DNA of 63,261 nt from Microcoleus sp. LEGE 07076 (lineage in GTDB: Bacteria > Cyanobacteriota > Cyanobacteriia > Cyanobacteriales > Microcoleaceae). Below are positions 1 through 9,858 of the stretch, piece after piece (the first letter of the stretch is position 1; every line of letters starts with the position of its first letter). The notes below the pieces were generated by a model, which was not told the DNA's origin, searched no databases, and saw only the letters and a program-made list of their open reading frames with translations. The stretch spans positions 1-63,261 of the forward strand of contig NZ_JADEWV010000007.1 of the NCBI RefSeq assembly GCF_015207455.1, read 5' to 3'. A program made the translations under genes and the position numbers.

Positions 1-173
1 CCTTTCTGCTAGCTGCATTTGAGACTTGCGTTTTTTGGGCTATGCGTATTCCTTGTTCAACACTCACAACTATAGAATACCATTATTGTTTATAATTGCT
101 TATAAACTCAATGAAGTTTTACAATACATAGGGCGAGAAATGCGGTTTCCGATCTGGCCAGTCTGCTGGGAAA

Positions 174-195
174 GGCTTTCTCCACAGAGAAAGCC
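174..195 (-). terminator. Hairpin downstream of ilvB
   Basis: A perfect 9-bp stem (174-182 with 187-195) with a 4-nt loop lies just past the ilvB stop codon. On the minus strand it is followed by TTTCCC, so the U-tract is weak. It is probably the ilvB terminator. Positions 1-173 show no gene I can support. Confidence 0.5.
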
Positions 196-214
196 CTGAC
201 CCACTCAAAACTCC

Positions 215-2050
215 TTAAACTTTTGTCCCGCACTCAGGACAAAACTTATTGGTCGAAACATTCTTAGCGCCGCAACTCGGACAATAAATCAACTCCGCAG
301 ATTCCAACTTGCTACGATCGGGCAAACCAACCATTTGAGCGTTACTCTTACCCGGAACTACCATCGGATAGCAGTTTTCGTCCCTCGTCACCTTCACGTT
401 GATCAGCACCGGGCCCTGGTGAGCGAGCATTTCGGCGATCGCACCCTCCAACTCATCCGGCCCTGAAACCAGCATCCCCTTCACGCCGTAGGCCTCGGCC
501 AGCATCACAAAATCCGGCATCCCCACAGTCATGTTCGACGACGAATAACGCTCGCCGTAGAACGCCTGCTGCCACTGCCGCACCATGCCCTGCCAGCCAT
601 TATTTACAATCACAACCTTGACATTAATGCCGTATTGTGCTAAGGTTCCGAGCTCTTGAATATTCATTTGGATGCTAGCGTCGCCAGCAATACAAATTAC
701 TTGCTCGTTGGGTAGCGCCATTTTTGCGCCCATCGCCGCCGGCAACCCAAAACCCATCGTGCCCAAACCAGCGCTGGAAATCCAGCGGCGCGGCCCGTTG
801 TTCAAGAATTGAGCCGACCACATTTGATGTTGACCTACATCCGTTGTGTAGTAAGCATCGGGCGCTTGAGTCGCCAACTGAGAAATCACCGCTTGCGGAG
901 ACAAAATGTCTGGGTAGTGAGGCACAACTAACGGATAATCTTGTTTCCAGCGATCGATCCTGTGCAGCCATTCCCCAGTTTGTCCGGCAGTACCCGAAAC
1001 ACCAGTTTCCCGACAGCGGCGCAGCAAATCGATTAAAACTTGGCGGACATCTCCGACAATCGGCACGTCAGGGCCGCGATTTTTGCCGACTTCCGCCGGG
1101 TCAATATCGATGTGAATCACCTTCGCCCGCGCCGCAAACTCGTCTAATTTTCCCGTCACCCGATCGTCAAACCGAGCTCCGACAGCAATCAACAAATCGC
1201 ACTCGGTAACGGCAAAATTAGCGTAAGCAGTGCCGTGCATCCCCAGCATTTTCACTGACAGAGGATGGTTTTCATCAAAGGCACCTTTGCCCATCAGCGT
1301 TGTCGTGACAGGTAATTGGAACATCTCGGCGAGTTCCTTAATTTCTTCGTGGGCCCCGGCTGCGATCGCCCCGCCGCCCACATAAAGCAAAGGACGGTTT
1401 GCTTCCTTCAGCAAATGGATTGCTTGACTGATTTGCCGGGGATTTCCCTTCACCGTCGGCCGGTAGCCCGGAATTCTCACCGATCCGGGTTCCACCGGCA
1501 GATACTCAAACTCTTCTAAACCGACATCCTTGGGCACGTCAATCAACACCGGCCCGGGTCGCCCGGTACTCGCAATGTGGAAAGCTTCAGCCACAATTTG
1601 CGCCATGTCTCTAGGGTCGCGCACTACATAGGAATGCTTGACAATCGGCAGGGTAATTCCGTAAATATCAGTTTCCTGAAACGCATCAGTGCCGATCGCC
1701 GGACGGGGCACTTGACCCGTAATAATTACCATCGGGATCGAATCCATGTGTGCCGTCGCAATCCCCGTCACCAAATTCGTTGCGCCGGGCCCGGAAGTCG
1801 CGAAACAAACCCCAACTTGTCCGGTAGCCCGGGCGTACCCGTCAGCAGCGTGAGCAGCACCTTGTTCGTGCCGCACTAAAATGTGTTTGAGCGCGCCGGT
1901 TTCTTCGGCGCGGTAGAGTTCGTCGTAAAGCGGCAGAATTGCGCCGCCGGGATAACCGAAAATATGCTTGACTCCGTGGCGGAGCAAGCTGTCAATCAAA
2001 GCAAATCCACCCGTTGCACGTTTGACGGCTACTTTAGTTTTTAGTTGCAC
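215..2050 (-). CDS. ilvB: Acetolactate synthase large subunit with C-terminal zinc ribbon
   Basis: Thiamine-diphosphate enzyme that condenses two pyruvates to acetolactate (or pyruvate with 2-oxobutyrate) in branched-chain amino acid synthesis. The N-terminal ThDP domain has the catalytic Glu in [13 protein letters not shown] (E62), the central FAD-type domain follows, and the GDAS...VVIVNN ThDP/Mg motif sits at about 455-485. The start is GTG at 2050, with GAGGG a few bases upstream. The protein is 611 aa; after the normal end there is a short tail with CPSC (590-593) and CPEC (604-607), a four-cysteine zinc-ribbon pattern not part of the classical enzyme. The regulatory subunit ilvN is not in this window. 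Function is certain; the role of the tail is unknown. Confidence 0.96.
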   Translation of the reverse strand: MQLKTKVAVKRATGGFALIDSLLRHGVKHIFGYPGGAILPLYDELYRAEETGALKHILVRHEQGAAHAADGYARATGQVGVCFATSGPGATNLVTGIATAHMDSIPMVIITGQVPRPAIGTDAFQETDIYGITLPIVKHSYVVRDPRDMAQIVAEAFHIASTGRPGPVLIDVPKDVGLEEFEYLPVEPGSVRIPGYRPTVKGNPRQISQAIHLLKEANRPLLYVGGGAIAAGAHEEIKELAEMFQLPVTTTLMGKGAFDENHPLSVKMLGMHGTAYANFAVTECDLLIAVGARFDDRVTGKLDEFAARAKVIHIDIDPAEVGKNRGPDVPIVGDVRQVLIDLLRRCRETGVSGTAGQTGEWLHRIDRWKQDYPLVVPHYPDILSPQAVISQLATQAPDAYYTTDVGQHQMWSAQFLNNGPRRWISSAGLGTMGFGLPAAMGAKMALPNEQVICIAGDASIQMNIQELGTLAQYGINVKVVIVNNGWQGMVRQWQQAFYGERYSSSNMTVGMPDFVMLAEAYGVKGMLVSGPDELEGAIAEMLAHQGPVLINVKVTRDENCYPMVVPGKSNAQMVGLPDRSKLESAELIYCPSCGAKNVSTNKFCPECGTKV

Positions 2051-2399
2051 TGATTTTTTTCCCTCAAACTAATTATGATTTTTATTGAAAGCTTTTATAC
2101 TACTTTAATCTCAAGTATCGAACTCTGAGAATTTAACTGCTGATATTTTACAAAAAGTTTCGCGATCGCAAGTCGATCGCCCGATCGCGAAATTGTGGAA
2201 CAGCAGAGGAAAAAACAAACAGAGGAAATTGCGGTCTCTCTACCAGTCTACCGGCTTCTAACGCTTGTATAGCATTGTTCGTGCAGGATTCGCTCGGAAA
2301 AACCACCGTTTTAGCAATTAAGAACTTACTCACCGTCGGGGCCGTTGCTGTGTTAAAGGTCGATCGGCAAAAGCAAAACCTCGGAATTTTTCCCCAAGT
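2051..2399. other. Intergenic gap, ilvB promoter region
   Basis: About 350 bp between two minus-strand genes. It must hold the ilvB promoter near 2060-2130, which is AT-rich, but I could not fix boxes. The rest is rich in CGATCG octamers. A short open frame here (2148-2333) has no recognisable content, and I see no RNA gene. Confidence 0.4.
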
Positions 2400-3695
2400 T
2401 TAGAGAACATCCCGCAAAACTTTGCGGGTATGCCGCCAAGCTGCCATGCCCATCAGCGAGACCAACAAGCCCAAACTCAGCAGCACGATCCGCAAGCCGA
2501 GGTCATCCGATCCCACGGCTTTGCTGACAGCATCCGTCAGCGGGCCTGTTAATGCTAAAGGCAAGCTGAGGGCAATGTTAATCGCATTGTTCTCCAATCC
2601 AAAGACCTTTCCGCGCATAGATTCAGGAGTTTTTTCTTGAATCAACGCTTGCATCGGGCCGTTAATTAAAGAAGCGCCAAAACCGAACAGAGCACTCAAA
2701 CTAAATCCCAGCCACAACACTCTGGTAAAGGCAAACATTGCCAACACAAAACCCATCATCAAAAAACCAAGTAACGGCAAAGGTTTATGCTGCATTCGAT
2801 CGCCCCAGTGACCCAAAAAAGCCGCGCCGAAAACCATTCCAACTCCCGCAGCAGCCAGCAAAAAGCCGAATTGAGTTTCTTTGAGACCAATTTTGCCCGA
2901 AAGTGCGATCGCCAGAACTTGCAGCGCCGCAAACACCGAATACAAAATCGTCAACTGCACCATCGCATTGCTAACGAGGTGGTTGTGCTTCAAATAGCGC
3001 AAACCTTCCTTAAGGTCAAGCCAAGGATGCGGGTGTTTGATGGTGCCGCCATGATTTTCTTTGATGTGCATGGCATAGATCAAACCTGCGGATATCAGGT
3101 ACAACCCGGCCAACAAAAACTCTTGATAAGCTGGCCCGAAGCTGTGTTTGACCCAACTAAACAGCGGTTCGCCGATCGTCATCCCGACAATAATCCCCCC
3201 CATTGTAGATGAGGCGAACAAAGCATTTGCCGACATCAGTCCCTCTCGCCCCACGGCCAGAGGAATTGCCGCCGCCTCTGCCGGAGCAAAAAATTGCGTT
3301 ACGGTAGAGACGAAAAACGTAATTGCCAACAACACGGCAAAAGTTTTGGGCAAAAACGGCAAAGCTACGATGAACACGGCTCTAATCACGTTGCAGCCAA
3401 TCAGCATTTGCTTTTTGGAAAAGCGGTCTACGGCGATACCGGCCACCGAACCAAAGACGATCGCAGGCACCGTGTAGGCGATCATCACCGCTGACAGCAT
3501 TGAATTTTCCGAATACTGCGAAGAAACAGGCCAGGGTCGGTAGTCGCCTGTTTTCAGCAGAATAATCAGCAATACGTAAAAGATTTTATCCGCCACTTGG
3601 GCCAACAACTGGCCCGTCCACAAGGCGAGGAAGGGGCGATTTCTCAGTAGGGCATCAAGCCCGCTGCGGTCAGGGGGAGGGCTGGCTGGGTGCAT
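2400..3695 (-). CDS. MFS transporter
   Basis: Integral membrane protein of 431 aa with about twelve hydrophobic segments, typical of major facilitator superfamily exporters. After the second helix it carries the MFS loop signature in degenerate form (VDRFSKKQMLIG, about 90-101), and in the second half GHWGDR near residue 300. The N-terminus (LRNRPFLALWTGQLLAQVAD) resembles the MFS_3/enterobactin-exporter-like group. Substrate cannot be read from sequence. The gene stands alone between ilvB and glnB, with its start ATG at 3695. Confidence 0.88.
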   Translation of the reverse strand: MHPASPPPDRSGLDALLRNRPFLALWTGQLLAQVADKIFYVLLIILLKTGDYRPWPVSSQYSENSMLSAVMIAYTVPAIVFGSVAGIAVDRFSKKQMLIGCNVIRAVFIVALPFLPKTFAVLLAITFFVSTVTQFFAPAEAAAIPLAVGREGLMSANALFASSTMGGIIVGMTIGEPLFSWVKHSFGPAYQEFLLAGLYLISAGLIYAMHIKENHGGTIKHPHPWLDLKEGLRYLKHNHLVSNAMVQLTILYSVFAALQVLAIALSGKIGLKETQFGFLLAAAGVGMVFGAAFLGHWGDRMQHKPLPLLGFLMMGFVLAMFAFTRVLWLGFSLSALFGFGASLINGPMQALIQEKTPESMRGKVFGLENNAINIALSLPLALTGPLTDAVSKAVGSDDLGLRIVLLSLGLLVSLMGMAAWRHTRKVLRDVL

Positions 3696-3942
3696 AGGAA
3701 TAGTTTAACTGACCGCTTCTGGCAATTATAGTTTTCAGCAATAGCTGCAAAATCTGACACAACAAACTGGAAACTCGGAAAACTCCTGTCTCCTAGCTTC
3801 TTTTTCTGTTTTAGCAGATCGGTGGGGGATGCCTGCGCTCTTTTTTTGCTCTACCGCGATCAGTCCGAACCATTGCCCGCGCCGGAAAATCCGGTAATTT
3901 TGTGAAAAGTTCGCCTGCATTTCATAGCTAGTACAACATACG

Positions 3943-3956
3943 GTAGTATATTTTAC
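3943..3956 (+). promoter_or_regulatory. NtcA-type box upstream of glnB
   Basis: GTA (3943-3945), eight bases, TAC (3954-3956) matches the NtcA consensus GTAN8TAC exactly. A TATTAA-like -10 element lies at 3980-3985, about 23 bp downstream, which is the geometry of NtcA-activated class II promoters. It lies about 90 bp before the P-II start codon. Nitrogen control of glnB by NtcA is well established in cyanobacteria; binding here is inferred. Confidence 0.7.
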
Positions 3957-4025
3957 AAAAGACTTGCTGTTGGCAGTGATATTAAAAGATGTCGCGCCAG
4001 TTAAGTAATATAACGAATGTAGTAA

Positions 4026-4381
<356 letters not shown>

Positions 4382-4515
4382 GATACTGGGGAATGGGGAA
4401 TGGGGCATTGGGCATTGTTGACTGTTGGCTGTTGCCAGGGCGGGCACTCACAGGCACCGCCCCTACTGACTGACTGTTGGCTGATGACTTCTTGCTTCTT
4501 GCCTCTTCCCTGTAT

Positions 4516-5100
4516 TTACTTGACAAGTGTCTCGATTTGTGGTAACAAAGCTTGGAAAGCTCGACCGCGGTGGGAGTGCGATCGCTTGGTATCGGGTGTC
4601 ATTTCTGCAAAAGTCTGTTGCTGTGCGGGTACGTAGAAAATTGGATCGTACCCGAAACCTCCCGTACCGCGAGGACTGTGCAGGATTTCACCTGGGCAAA
4701 TTCCTTCTACTTGCAGGGCAATTGTACCGTCGGGACGGGCGATCGCGATCGCGCACACAAATTGTGCTTGTCGGTTTGGTTCGTTTCCCAATTCTTTAAG
4801 AAGCCGAGATATCCTGTCAGGATCAGTTCTCCCGTAGCGGGCCGAGTAAATCCCCGGTTGGCCATCGAGTGCATCTACCATTAAACCAGAATCATCGGCG
4901 ATCGACCATTCACCTGTAGCTTTGGCAATTTCCGAAGCTTTCAAGCAAGCATTAGCCATAAAAGTCTCGCCCGTTTCTTCGACTTCCAACTCTTTCGGTT
5001 TAAGTTGCAACTCCCACCCCAAATCCTGAAGATAAGCTTGCATTTCCTTAAGTTTGCCCGGATTGCCGGTAGCTACAACTAGCAATTTGCGATCGGTCAT
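4516..5100 (-). CDS. rdgB: dITP/XTP pyrophosphatase (HAM1/RdgB family)
   Basis: House-cleaning enzyme that hydrolyses non-canonical purine nucleotides (dITP, XTP) to monophosphates. It has the full length of the family (194 aa) and its motifs in order: ATGNPGKLKEM near residue 10, the catalytic WSIADDSGLMVDAL near 65-78, GIYSARYG near 85, GTGGFGYDPIF near 150, and the C-terminal SHRGRA. The start ATG is at 5100. It is convergent with glnB; the gap between them holds a GACTGTTGGCTG-type intergenic repeat. Confidence 0.95.
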   Translation of the reverse strand: MTDRKLLVVATGNPGKLKEMQAYLQDLGWELQLKPKELEVEETGETFMANACLKASEIAKATGEWSIADDSGLMVDALDGQPGIYSARYGRTDPDRISRLLKELGNEPNRQAQFVCAIAIARPDGTIALQVEGICPGEILHSPRGTGGFGYDPIFYVPAQQQTFAEMTPDTKRSHSHRGRAFQALLPQIETLVK

Positions 5101-5127
5101 TGTTTCAATTAAAACTTTGCATTGATA

Positions 5128-5590
5128 TTAACTCACATTTGGCAGAAATGGTTGTAACAAAATTCCCAGAATCTTATCAACATCTTGAATATAGTATTCA
5201 ATCGGATCGATATAAACAGTAGTTTCCTCCAAAATCAAGAATTTCCAGTTAGTCCCAGTCGTCACACCACCGTAAATGCGATCGACCTCACTACCTTGAT
5301 TTTGATTGAAGCAATCAGCCGCCACCATTACCGCCCCGCACTGTCCCAACCCGCCAATAATACCTTCTTTTTTCGGTTCAAAGATAGTCACCACTGGAAC
5401 ACTGATAAATAATTGTTCCTGAGAACCGCTAATAATATACTCGCAAAATCCTTGCAATCCCTGGCTGGAACGACAGTAAAATCCTTACCTGAAAACAGCG
5501 AAACTCGCTTGTTGGACAGTCGCCTAACTTGGGAGCGTCCCAGTTTTGCAATTAGTATAAATACTGAGATAATTGCCTTGCCAAGTTGAT
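5128..5590 (-). pseudogene. Truncated, frameshifted hypothetical gene (restriction-nuclease-like family)
   Basis: The C-terminal 109 codons read well from 5457 to 5128 (GFCEYIISGSQEQLF, IFEPKKEGIIGGLGQCGAVM, VTTGTNWKFLILE). This resembles a cyanobacterial hypothetical family of about 200 aa with a PD-(D/E)XK-like core. Upstream, the expected RRLSNKRVSLFSGKDFTVVPAR continues in another frame up to about 5463, so a one-base deletion separates the two parts. Beyond about 5590 homology is lost. The N-terminus is missing and the remains lie beside an IS graveyard. The family assignment is from memory. Confidence 0.6.
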
Positions 5591-5633
5591 GGCATAATAG
5601 AAAGCAGATAAATTACCATAACCGTATTGCATA

Positions 5634-5696
5634 TGACCCCAGAAGAACAGCACAAGATCACAATAAATCTCCAACCAATAGCAGAGGTATTTTAAG
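5634..5696 (+). pseudogene. Possible N-terminal fragment of another transposase
   Basis: A 20-codon frame starting MTPEEQHKITINL resembles the N-terminus of ISKra4-type cyanobacterial transposases. It is cut off by the outer IS630-like end at 5695. The reading is short and the opposite strand is also open, so this is a weak call. Confidence 0.25.
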
Positions 5697-5991
5697 TAGC
5701 TCAACAAAATTAATTACACATAGCAACTAATCTGATATAATAAAAATATCTAATCGTATTCAAGGAAATTTTATCTGTTTTTACTTCGAGATATTAATCC
5801 ACTTTCGTTGAAATTGCTAAATCGAATTTATCGCGAAAGCAGACATCATCAAGTGCGCCACCCGAGCACAGTTTTAAATTTTGCTTTCACAAAGATTCAA
5901 AAAGAAAAACCTGCTGAAAATATTTAACATTAGTGATAAAACTATGTATAATTGGTTGAATCTATGGGAAAACGAGGCAATGCTCAGATTA
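5695..5991 (+). mobile_element. Truncated 5' end of a second IS630-like copy
   Basis: Positions 5695-5718 match the terminal inverted repeat of the neighbouring element and are preceded by TA (5693-5694). The stretch reads toward the right into the same transposase N-terminus as the full copy (KADIIKCATRAQ near 5840-5880; TMYNWLNLWENEAMLRL near 5945-5990) with internal stops. It ends abruptly where the full copy begins, as if that copy inserted into it. It corresponds in inverted orientation to about 7100-7588. Confidence 0.65.
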
Positions 5992-5998
5992 TAAGTAG

Positions 5999-7140
5999 TT
6001 AAGCAAAATAAATTACATAATTATCTCCAAATTCTTCAAAAATTATTTCTATATATGAAACAAGAGATTGCCAGCTATAGTAGGCATCTATTTCGAGCCA
6101 TTCATATTTGATAAACCGCCACACAATCTCAATTAAATTAAATTAAGGTGAATAAGTCGGCAATTTAAAAATAGTTGATCTACGTTCTTTCCATTCTTCA
6201 AGTTTATCTAAAATGGCATTGCTAGTATGAATAGAAGCTTGGTCAACCAACCACAATAAATGTTGACCACTCCACCACAGCAAACAAATTCTCTCTACAG
6301 GCTATGATCGCATCACAATTAATACTCCTATCTGAAATATAACCTGGTCTAGTGTTTTGCTTATTCATGATTCGCAAGACATTTAAACGCTTAGTTATAC
6401 GACTATAAACTGACAAACAATCGCCAATCTTTTGCTACACACAGGAGATATAAAATGCGACAAAAGCCAGATTTATAATATTTGGTTAAATCAATTGTTA
6501 CCTCATTTTATAGTTGTTTAAATTCTGACAACTTTTGTTTTTTTTCTGGTATTATATGATATCTAGCTTGCCACCAACACCCCGAGGCATCCTAGGCCCA
6601 CTCATACTTTTTTATAATTATTCTCTTAATTGTTTCCGTACTTATATTGATACACCATTCTTTTTTGAGTTTTTGTACTACTTGCTTTTATTAGGGCTTG
6701 CTGATTTAACCAAAAACCTAGATCCTCAGTGGATTGAGAGGGATCTCAAGTGAATGAGGTGCAAGGAATAAGCTTTTAAACCATCAAAACTCAATCACTT
6801 TCCTAGATTCCCGACTATTATTAACTCCTCTAATTATGAATTCTGACTCCTGACTCAAGGCCTTAACGCAAAGACTTTTTCAACAAGCAATAATTATTTT
6901 GGCTGCAATTTTATCAGTCTCTAATTTGAGCTATTTGTGCGAAATTCAATCTTGTTTCTGCCTATAACTGGTTTATTGTATAATCCGAGTAGTGCCTCGT
7001 ATTCCCATCGATTCAACCAGTTATACATGGTATTATAACTAATTTTAAAAAATTTCATAGCTGTTTTAATTTTTGATGTTTTGTAAAACTAAAATTAAAA
7101 AATGTGTTCGGGTGGCGCACTTGATGATGTCTGCTTTCGC
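5999..7140 (-). pseudogene. IS630-family transposase remnant
   Basis: Reading the minus strand: the N-terminus is KADIIKCATRTH and a helix-turn-helix-like segment TMYNWLNRWEYEALLGL near 6985-7035. The DDE-domain end carries LVDQASIHTSNAILDKLEEW (about 6195-6260), then LPTYSP followed by a stop where P-E-LN is expected, and LIEIVWRFIKYEWLEI. The stop codon is at 5999-6001. The catalytic Asp and the LNLIE-type motif identify an IS630-family DDE enzyme. Several stops and shifts make it non-functional, and the middle part (about 6300-6900) is largely unreadable. Confidence 0.7.
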
Positions 7141-7174
7141 GACAAATTAGGTTTAGCAATTTCAACGAAAGTGG

Positions 7175-7386
7175 GTAAGGATTCAGGTAACATAACTCCT
7201 TGCTGGGCAAAGACTTTAGATCGGGAGCTTGATGCTAAATAAATCTCTATTCTCGGTCAATGACAAAAAATGACAGTTTCTCGTCCTTTATTGACAATCA
7301 ACCACGAAAGACAAAAACCATTATTTTGCCCTAAAACCCTTGCCATACAAGCGTTGGAGCCGCAAGTTTTTAGACCTGAATCCTGA
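7175..7386. mobile_element. Nested 212-bp element with 9-bp target duplication
   Basis: CGAAAGTGG occurs on both sides (7166-7174 and 7387-7395). The inner ends are inverted: GGATTCAGG at 7179-7187 and CCTGAATCC at 7375-7383. The partial copy at 5803 carries the uninterrupted site. There is no transposase inside, so it is a MITE or an internally deleted IS; the 9-bp duplication would fit an IS4-like group. Confidence 0.65.
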
Positions 7387-7459
7387 CGAAAGTGGATTGA
7401 TATCTCGAAGTAAAAACATATACAACCTCTTTGAATACAACTTGATATGTTAGCATATA

Positions 7460-7548
7460 GCGGTTCTCAGTTAGGTGTGAGGTAGGGCCACGGAGGCCAC
7501 GGAGGCCACGGAGGCCACGGAAGCACCTCATATGAGAGATCGAAAGGC
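7460..7548. repeat. 89-bp insertion with four GGCCACGGA repeats
   Basis: Relative to the partial IS copy at 5719-5756, this stretch is extra and is bordered by TATA (7456-7459 and 7549-7552). Inside it, the 9-mer GGCCACGGA is repeated four times without gaps (7486-7521). The ends resemble another intergenic element at 53358-53535. Confidence 0.55.
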
Positions 7549-7721
7549 TATATCATATTAGTTGTGTAATTAATTTTGTTTAACTACTTAATTAGATTGC
7601 AGCGGTGGGGATCGAAAAGCAGTTAGAATAAAAGCAGAAACATTAAAACCGTTGGGCAGTTACAGCCTGCTACCAGTCGGCGGGTTATGTACTTCCCGAA
7701 AATAAGTCTAACTTTTCAACT

Positions 7722-8618
7722 ATGCAGTCTTTAGATTCCGAACAGCAACACATCTTTGTCGAAACCAACAACATCCGCTTGCACTGCGTTTCCCAAGGAG
7801 AAGGCGAGCTCGTTGTGCTCCTCCACGGGTTTCCAGAGTTTTGGTACTCTTGGCGCCATCAAATTCCTGCCTTAGCGCGTCATTTCAAGGTTGTGGTGCC
7901 GGATTTGCGCGGCTACAACGACTCCGACAAGCCGGCCAGCGGTTATGATTTGGATACGCTGAGTGCAGATATTCGCGGTTTGATCGATCGGCTGGGCTAT
8001 AAAAAAGCTCACATTGTCGGTCACGATTGCGGTGGTGCGATCGCGTGGCATTTAGCTCAAAAATTCCCCGAAAAACTCAACCGCTTAGCAATTTTAAACG
8101 CTCCGCACCCGCAGCGATTCGTGCAGGAAATGGCGAGCAATCTAGACCAACTCCGGCGCAGTTGGCACATTTTGGCTTTTCAGGTTCCCGGCATCCCCGA
8201 ATGGTTGATCCAGCAAAATTTGAAAGATTTTGTCCACAATGTTTTTCAAGGACAAGCAATTCGCAAAGGAGCTTTTAGCGCGGAAGAAACTAAGATTTAT
8301 CAGGCTGCTTTAGAAAAACCGGGAGTATTAAGCGCCGCGATAAATTATTACCGACAAATGTTTCACCCGCAGAGGATGTGGAATTTGGGGCAGAAATGGG
8401 AAACTGTGAATGTTCCTACTTTGGTGCTTTGGGGAGAAGAAGATGCGTTTTTGAGCCACAAACTCGTAGAAGGTTTAGACAGGTTAATTACGGCTCCGTT
8501 TAAGTTAAAATTAATTCCTAATTGCGGTCACTGGATTCAGCAGGAAGCGCCGCAAACGGTGAATCGAGAATTGTTGAGTTTTTTGAGAAATTCTTCTGGT
8601 TCTTTTGCTTTAGCCTAG
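7722..8618 (+). CDS. Alpha/beta hydrolase, epoxide hydrolase/haloalkane dehalogenase-like
   Basis: Soluble 298-aa hydrolase. It has the HGFPEFWYSWRHQIP oxyanion motif near residue 35-50 and the nucleophile elbow GHDCGG with Asp102, which is characteristic of epoxide hydrolases and dehalogenases rather than serine esterases. The acid is in LWGEEDAFLSH (about 238-248) and the catalytic His in NCGHWIQQEAP (about 268-278). Substrate is not predictable. It stands alone, start ATG at 7722, convergent with recA. Confidence 0.85.
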   Translation: MQSLDSEQQHIFVETNNIRLHCVSQGEGELVVLLHGFPEFWYSWRHQIPALARHFKVVVPDLRGYNDSDKPASGYDLDTLSADIRGLIDRLGYKKAHIVGHDCGGAIAWHLAQKFPEKLNRLAILNAPHPQRFVQEMASNLDQLRRSWHILAFQVPGIPEWLIQQNLKDFVHNVFQGQAIRKGAFSAEETKIYQAALEKPGVLSAAINYYRQMFHPQRMWNLGQKWETVNVPTLVLWGEEDAFLSHKLVEGLDRLITAPFKLKLIPNCGHWIQQEAPQTVNRELLSFLRNSSGSFALA

Positions 8619-8684
8619 GTGGTTTTAGAGCGATCGCTCGGAATGCGAGTCCTCTAATTTTTATGATGATTAAAGTGCGTGTAT

Positions 8685-8710
8685 GTTGGGTTTCAATACA
8701 GAAACCCAAC
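8685..8710. terminator. Bidirectional hairpin between hydrolase gene and recA
   Basis: GTTGGGTTTC (8685-8694) and GAAACCCAAC (8701-8710) form a perfect 10-bp stem with a 6-nt loop in the short gap between two convergent genes. The same GGGTTTC palindromic motif recurs near 61790 and 61850, so it may also be a dispersed repeat. Confidence 0.45.
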
Positions 8711-8742
8711 CTACTACTGCTAATTACTAATCACTACAAAAT

Positions 8743-9858
8743 TTAGACTTCTTCCAAATCTTGTATATCCTCATCGTCATCGATTTCCTCATCGTCAATA
8801 TCTGGATCGACAGGAGCGACAGAATTAGCAGAAACTACAGCCCCAGTATCAAGTTGTTCCCGCACTAGGCGCTCGATCTCATTTTTAAATTCGATATTTT
8901 CCTCCATGCGCCGAATCACGTTGTCGCGTCCTTGAGCAATGTTGTCGCCGTTGTAGCTGTACCAAGAACCTTTCTTAGTAATTACTCCCATTTCGTCGGC
9001 CAAGTCAGTCAGACAGCCTAAGGTAGAAATGCCTTTGCCAAATACAATGTCAAATTCGGCAATGCGGAAAGGCGGAGCAACTTTATTTTTAGCAACTTTA
9101 ACTTTCGTGCGGTTGCCGTATTCTTCTGTACCTTTTTTTAAGCTTTGAATGCGGCGGATGTCGAGCCTCACGCTGGCGTAGAATTTGAGGGCGTTGCCGC
9201 CTGTTGTTGTTTCGGGGTTGCCGTAAGTTACGCCGATTTTTTGCCGCAATTGGTTGAGGAAAATGACGGTACAGCCGGATTTGCCGATGTTACCGGTGAT
9301 TTTCCGAAGTGCTTGGCTCATCAAGCGGGCTTGCAAACCCATGTGGGAGTCGCCCATGTCGCCTTCGATTTCGGCGCGGGGGACGAGGGCGGCTACGGAG
9401 TCAATTACTACGATATCGACGGCGACGGAGCGCACGAGTTGATCGACAATTTCTAGCCCCATTTCTCCGGTGTCGGGTTGGGAAACTAGGAGATTTTCAA
9501 TATCGACGCCCAAAGCTGAGGCGTAGGTGGGATCGAGGGCGTGTTCGGCATCGACGAAGGCGGCGATTCCGCCGGATTTTTGGACTTCGGCGATCGCGTG
9601 GAGCGCTAGAGTGGTTTTACCGGAACTTTCGGGGCCGTAAATTTCTATAACTCGACCTTTTGGCAAACCGCCGCCCAAAGCAATGTCCAGTGTCAGGGCT
9701 CCGGTGGAGATGGTTTCTACCTTCATGCGAGTGGAGTCTCCCAATCGCACGATCGCCCCTTTGCCAAAGCTGCGCTCGATTTGGGACAGTACGGAAGTTA
9801 AGGCTTTTTGCTTTTCTGAGTTTTCAGCAGTTTTTATAGACGTTTCTTTTTTTGCCAT
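8743..9858 (-). CDS. recA: Recombinase RecA
   Basis: Central homologous-recombination ATPase that forms filaments on single-stranded DNA. It has Walker [10 protein letters not shown] at 75-83, the Walker B-region strand [20 protein letters not shown]-binding loop 1 ([18 protein letters not shown]) and loop 2 ([29 protein letters not shown]). The last 30 residues are very acidic, as in other bacterial RecA proteins. It is full length (371 aa). I did not find a convincing cyanobacterial LexA box upstream. Confidence 0.98.
   Translation of the reverse strand: MAKKETSIKTAENSEKQKALTSVLSQIERSFGKGAIVRLGDSTRMKVETISTGALTLDIALGGGLPKGRVIEIYGPESSGKTTLALHAIAEVQKSGGIAAFVDAEHALDPTYASALGVDIENLLVSQPDTGEMGLEIVDQLVRSVAVDIVVIDSVAALVPRAEIEGDMGDSHMGLQARLMSQALRKITGNIGKSGCTVIFLNQLRQKIGVTYGNPETTTGGNALKFYASVRLDIRRIQSLKKGTEEYGNRTKVKVAKNKVAPPFRIAEFDIVFGKGISTLGCLTDLADEMGVITKKGSWYSYNGDNIAQGRDNVIRRMEENIEFKNEIERLVREQLDTGAVVSANSVAPVDPDIDDEEIDDDEDIQDLEEV

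Larger units (their letters stand above)
5994..7588 (-). mobile_element. Inactive IS630-like insertion sequence
   Basis: Inverted repeats of about 24 bp at 5994-6017 and 7565-7588 (two mismatches) are each bordered by TA (5992-5993, 7589-7590), the target duplication typical of the IS630/Tc1 group. The minus strand encodes a decayed transposase (see 5999-7140). Two later insertions lie inside it, at 7175-7386 and 7460-7548; without them the element is about 1.3 kb, normal for the family. Confidence 0.75.

Noticed and set aside
2148-2333. Minus-strand 61-codon frame between ilvB and the MFS gene
   Set aside because: No motif, no ribosome site and composition of CGATCG-rich intergenic DNA.
9145-9650. 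Long plus-strand open frames over recA
   Set aside because: They are antisense shadows of a highly conserved gene with strong codon bias; the products have low-complexity Arg/Gly composition and no motif.
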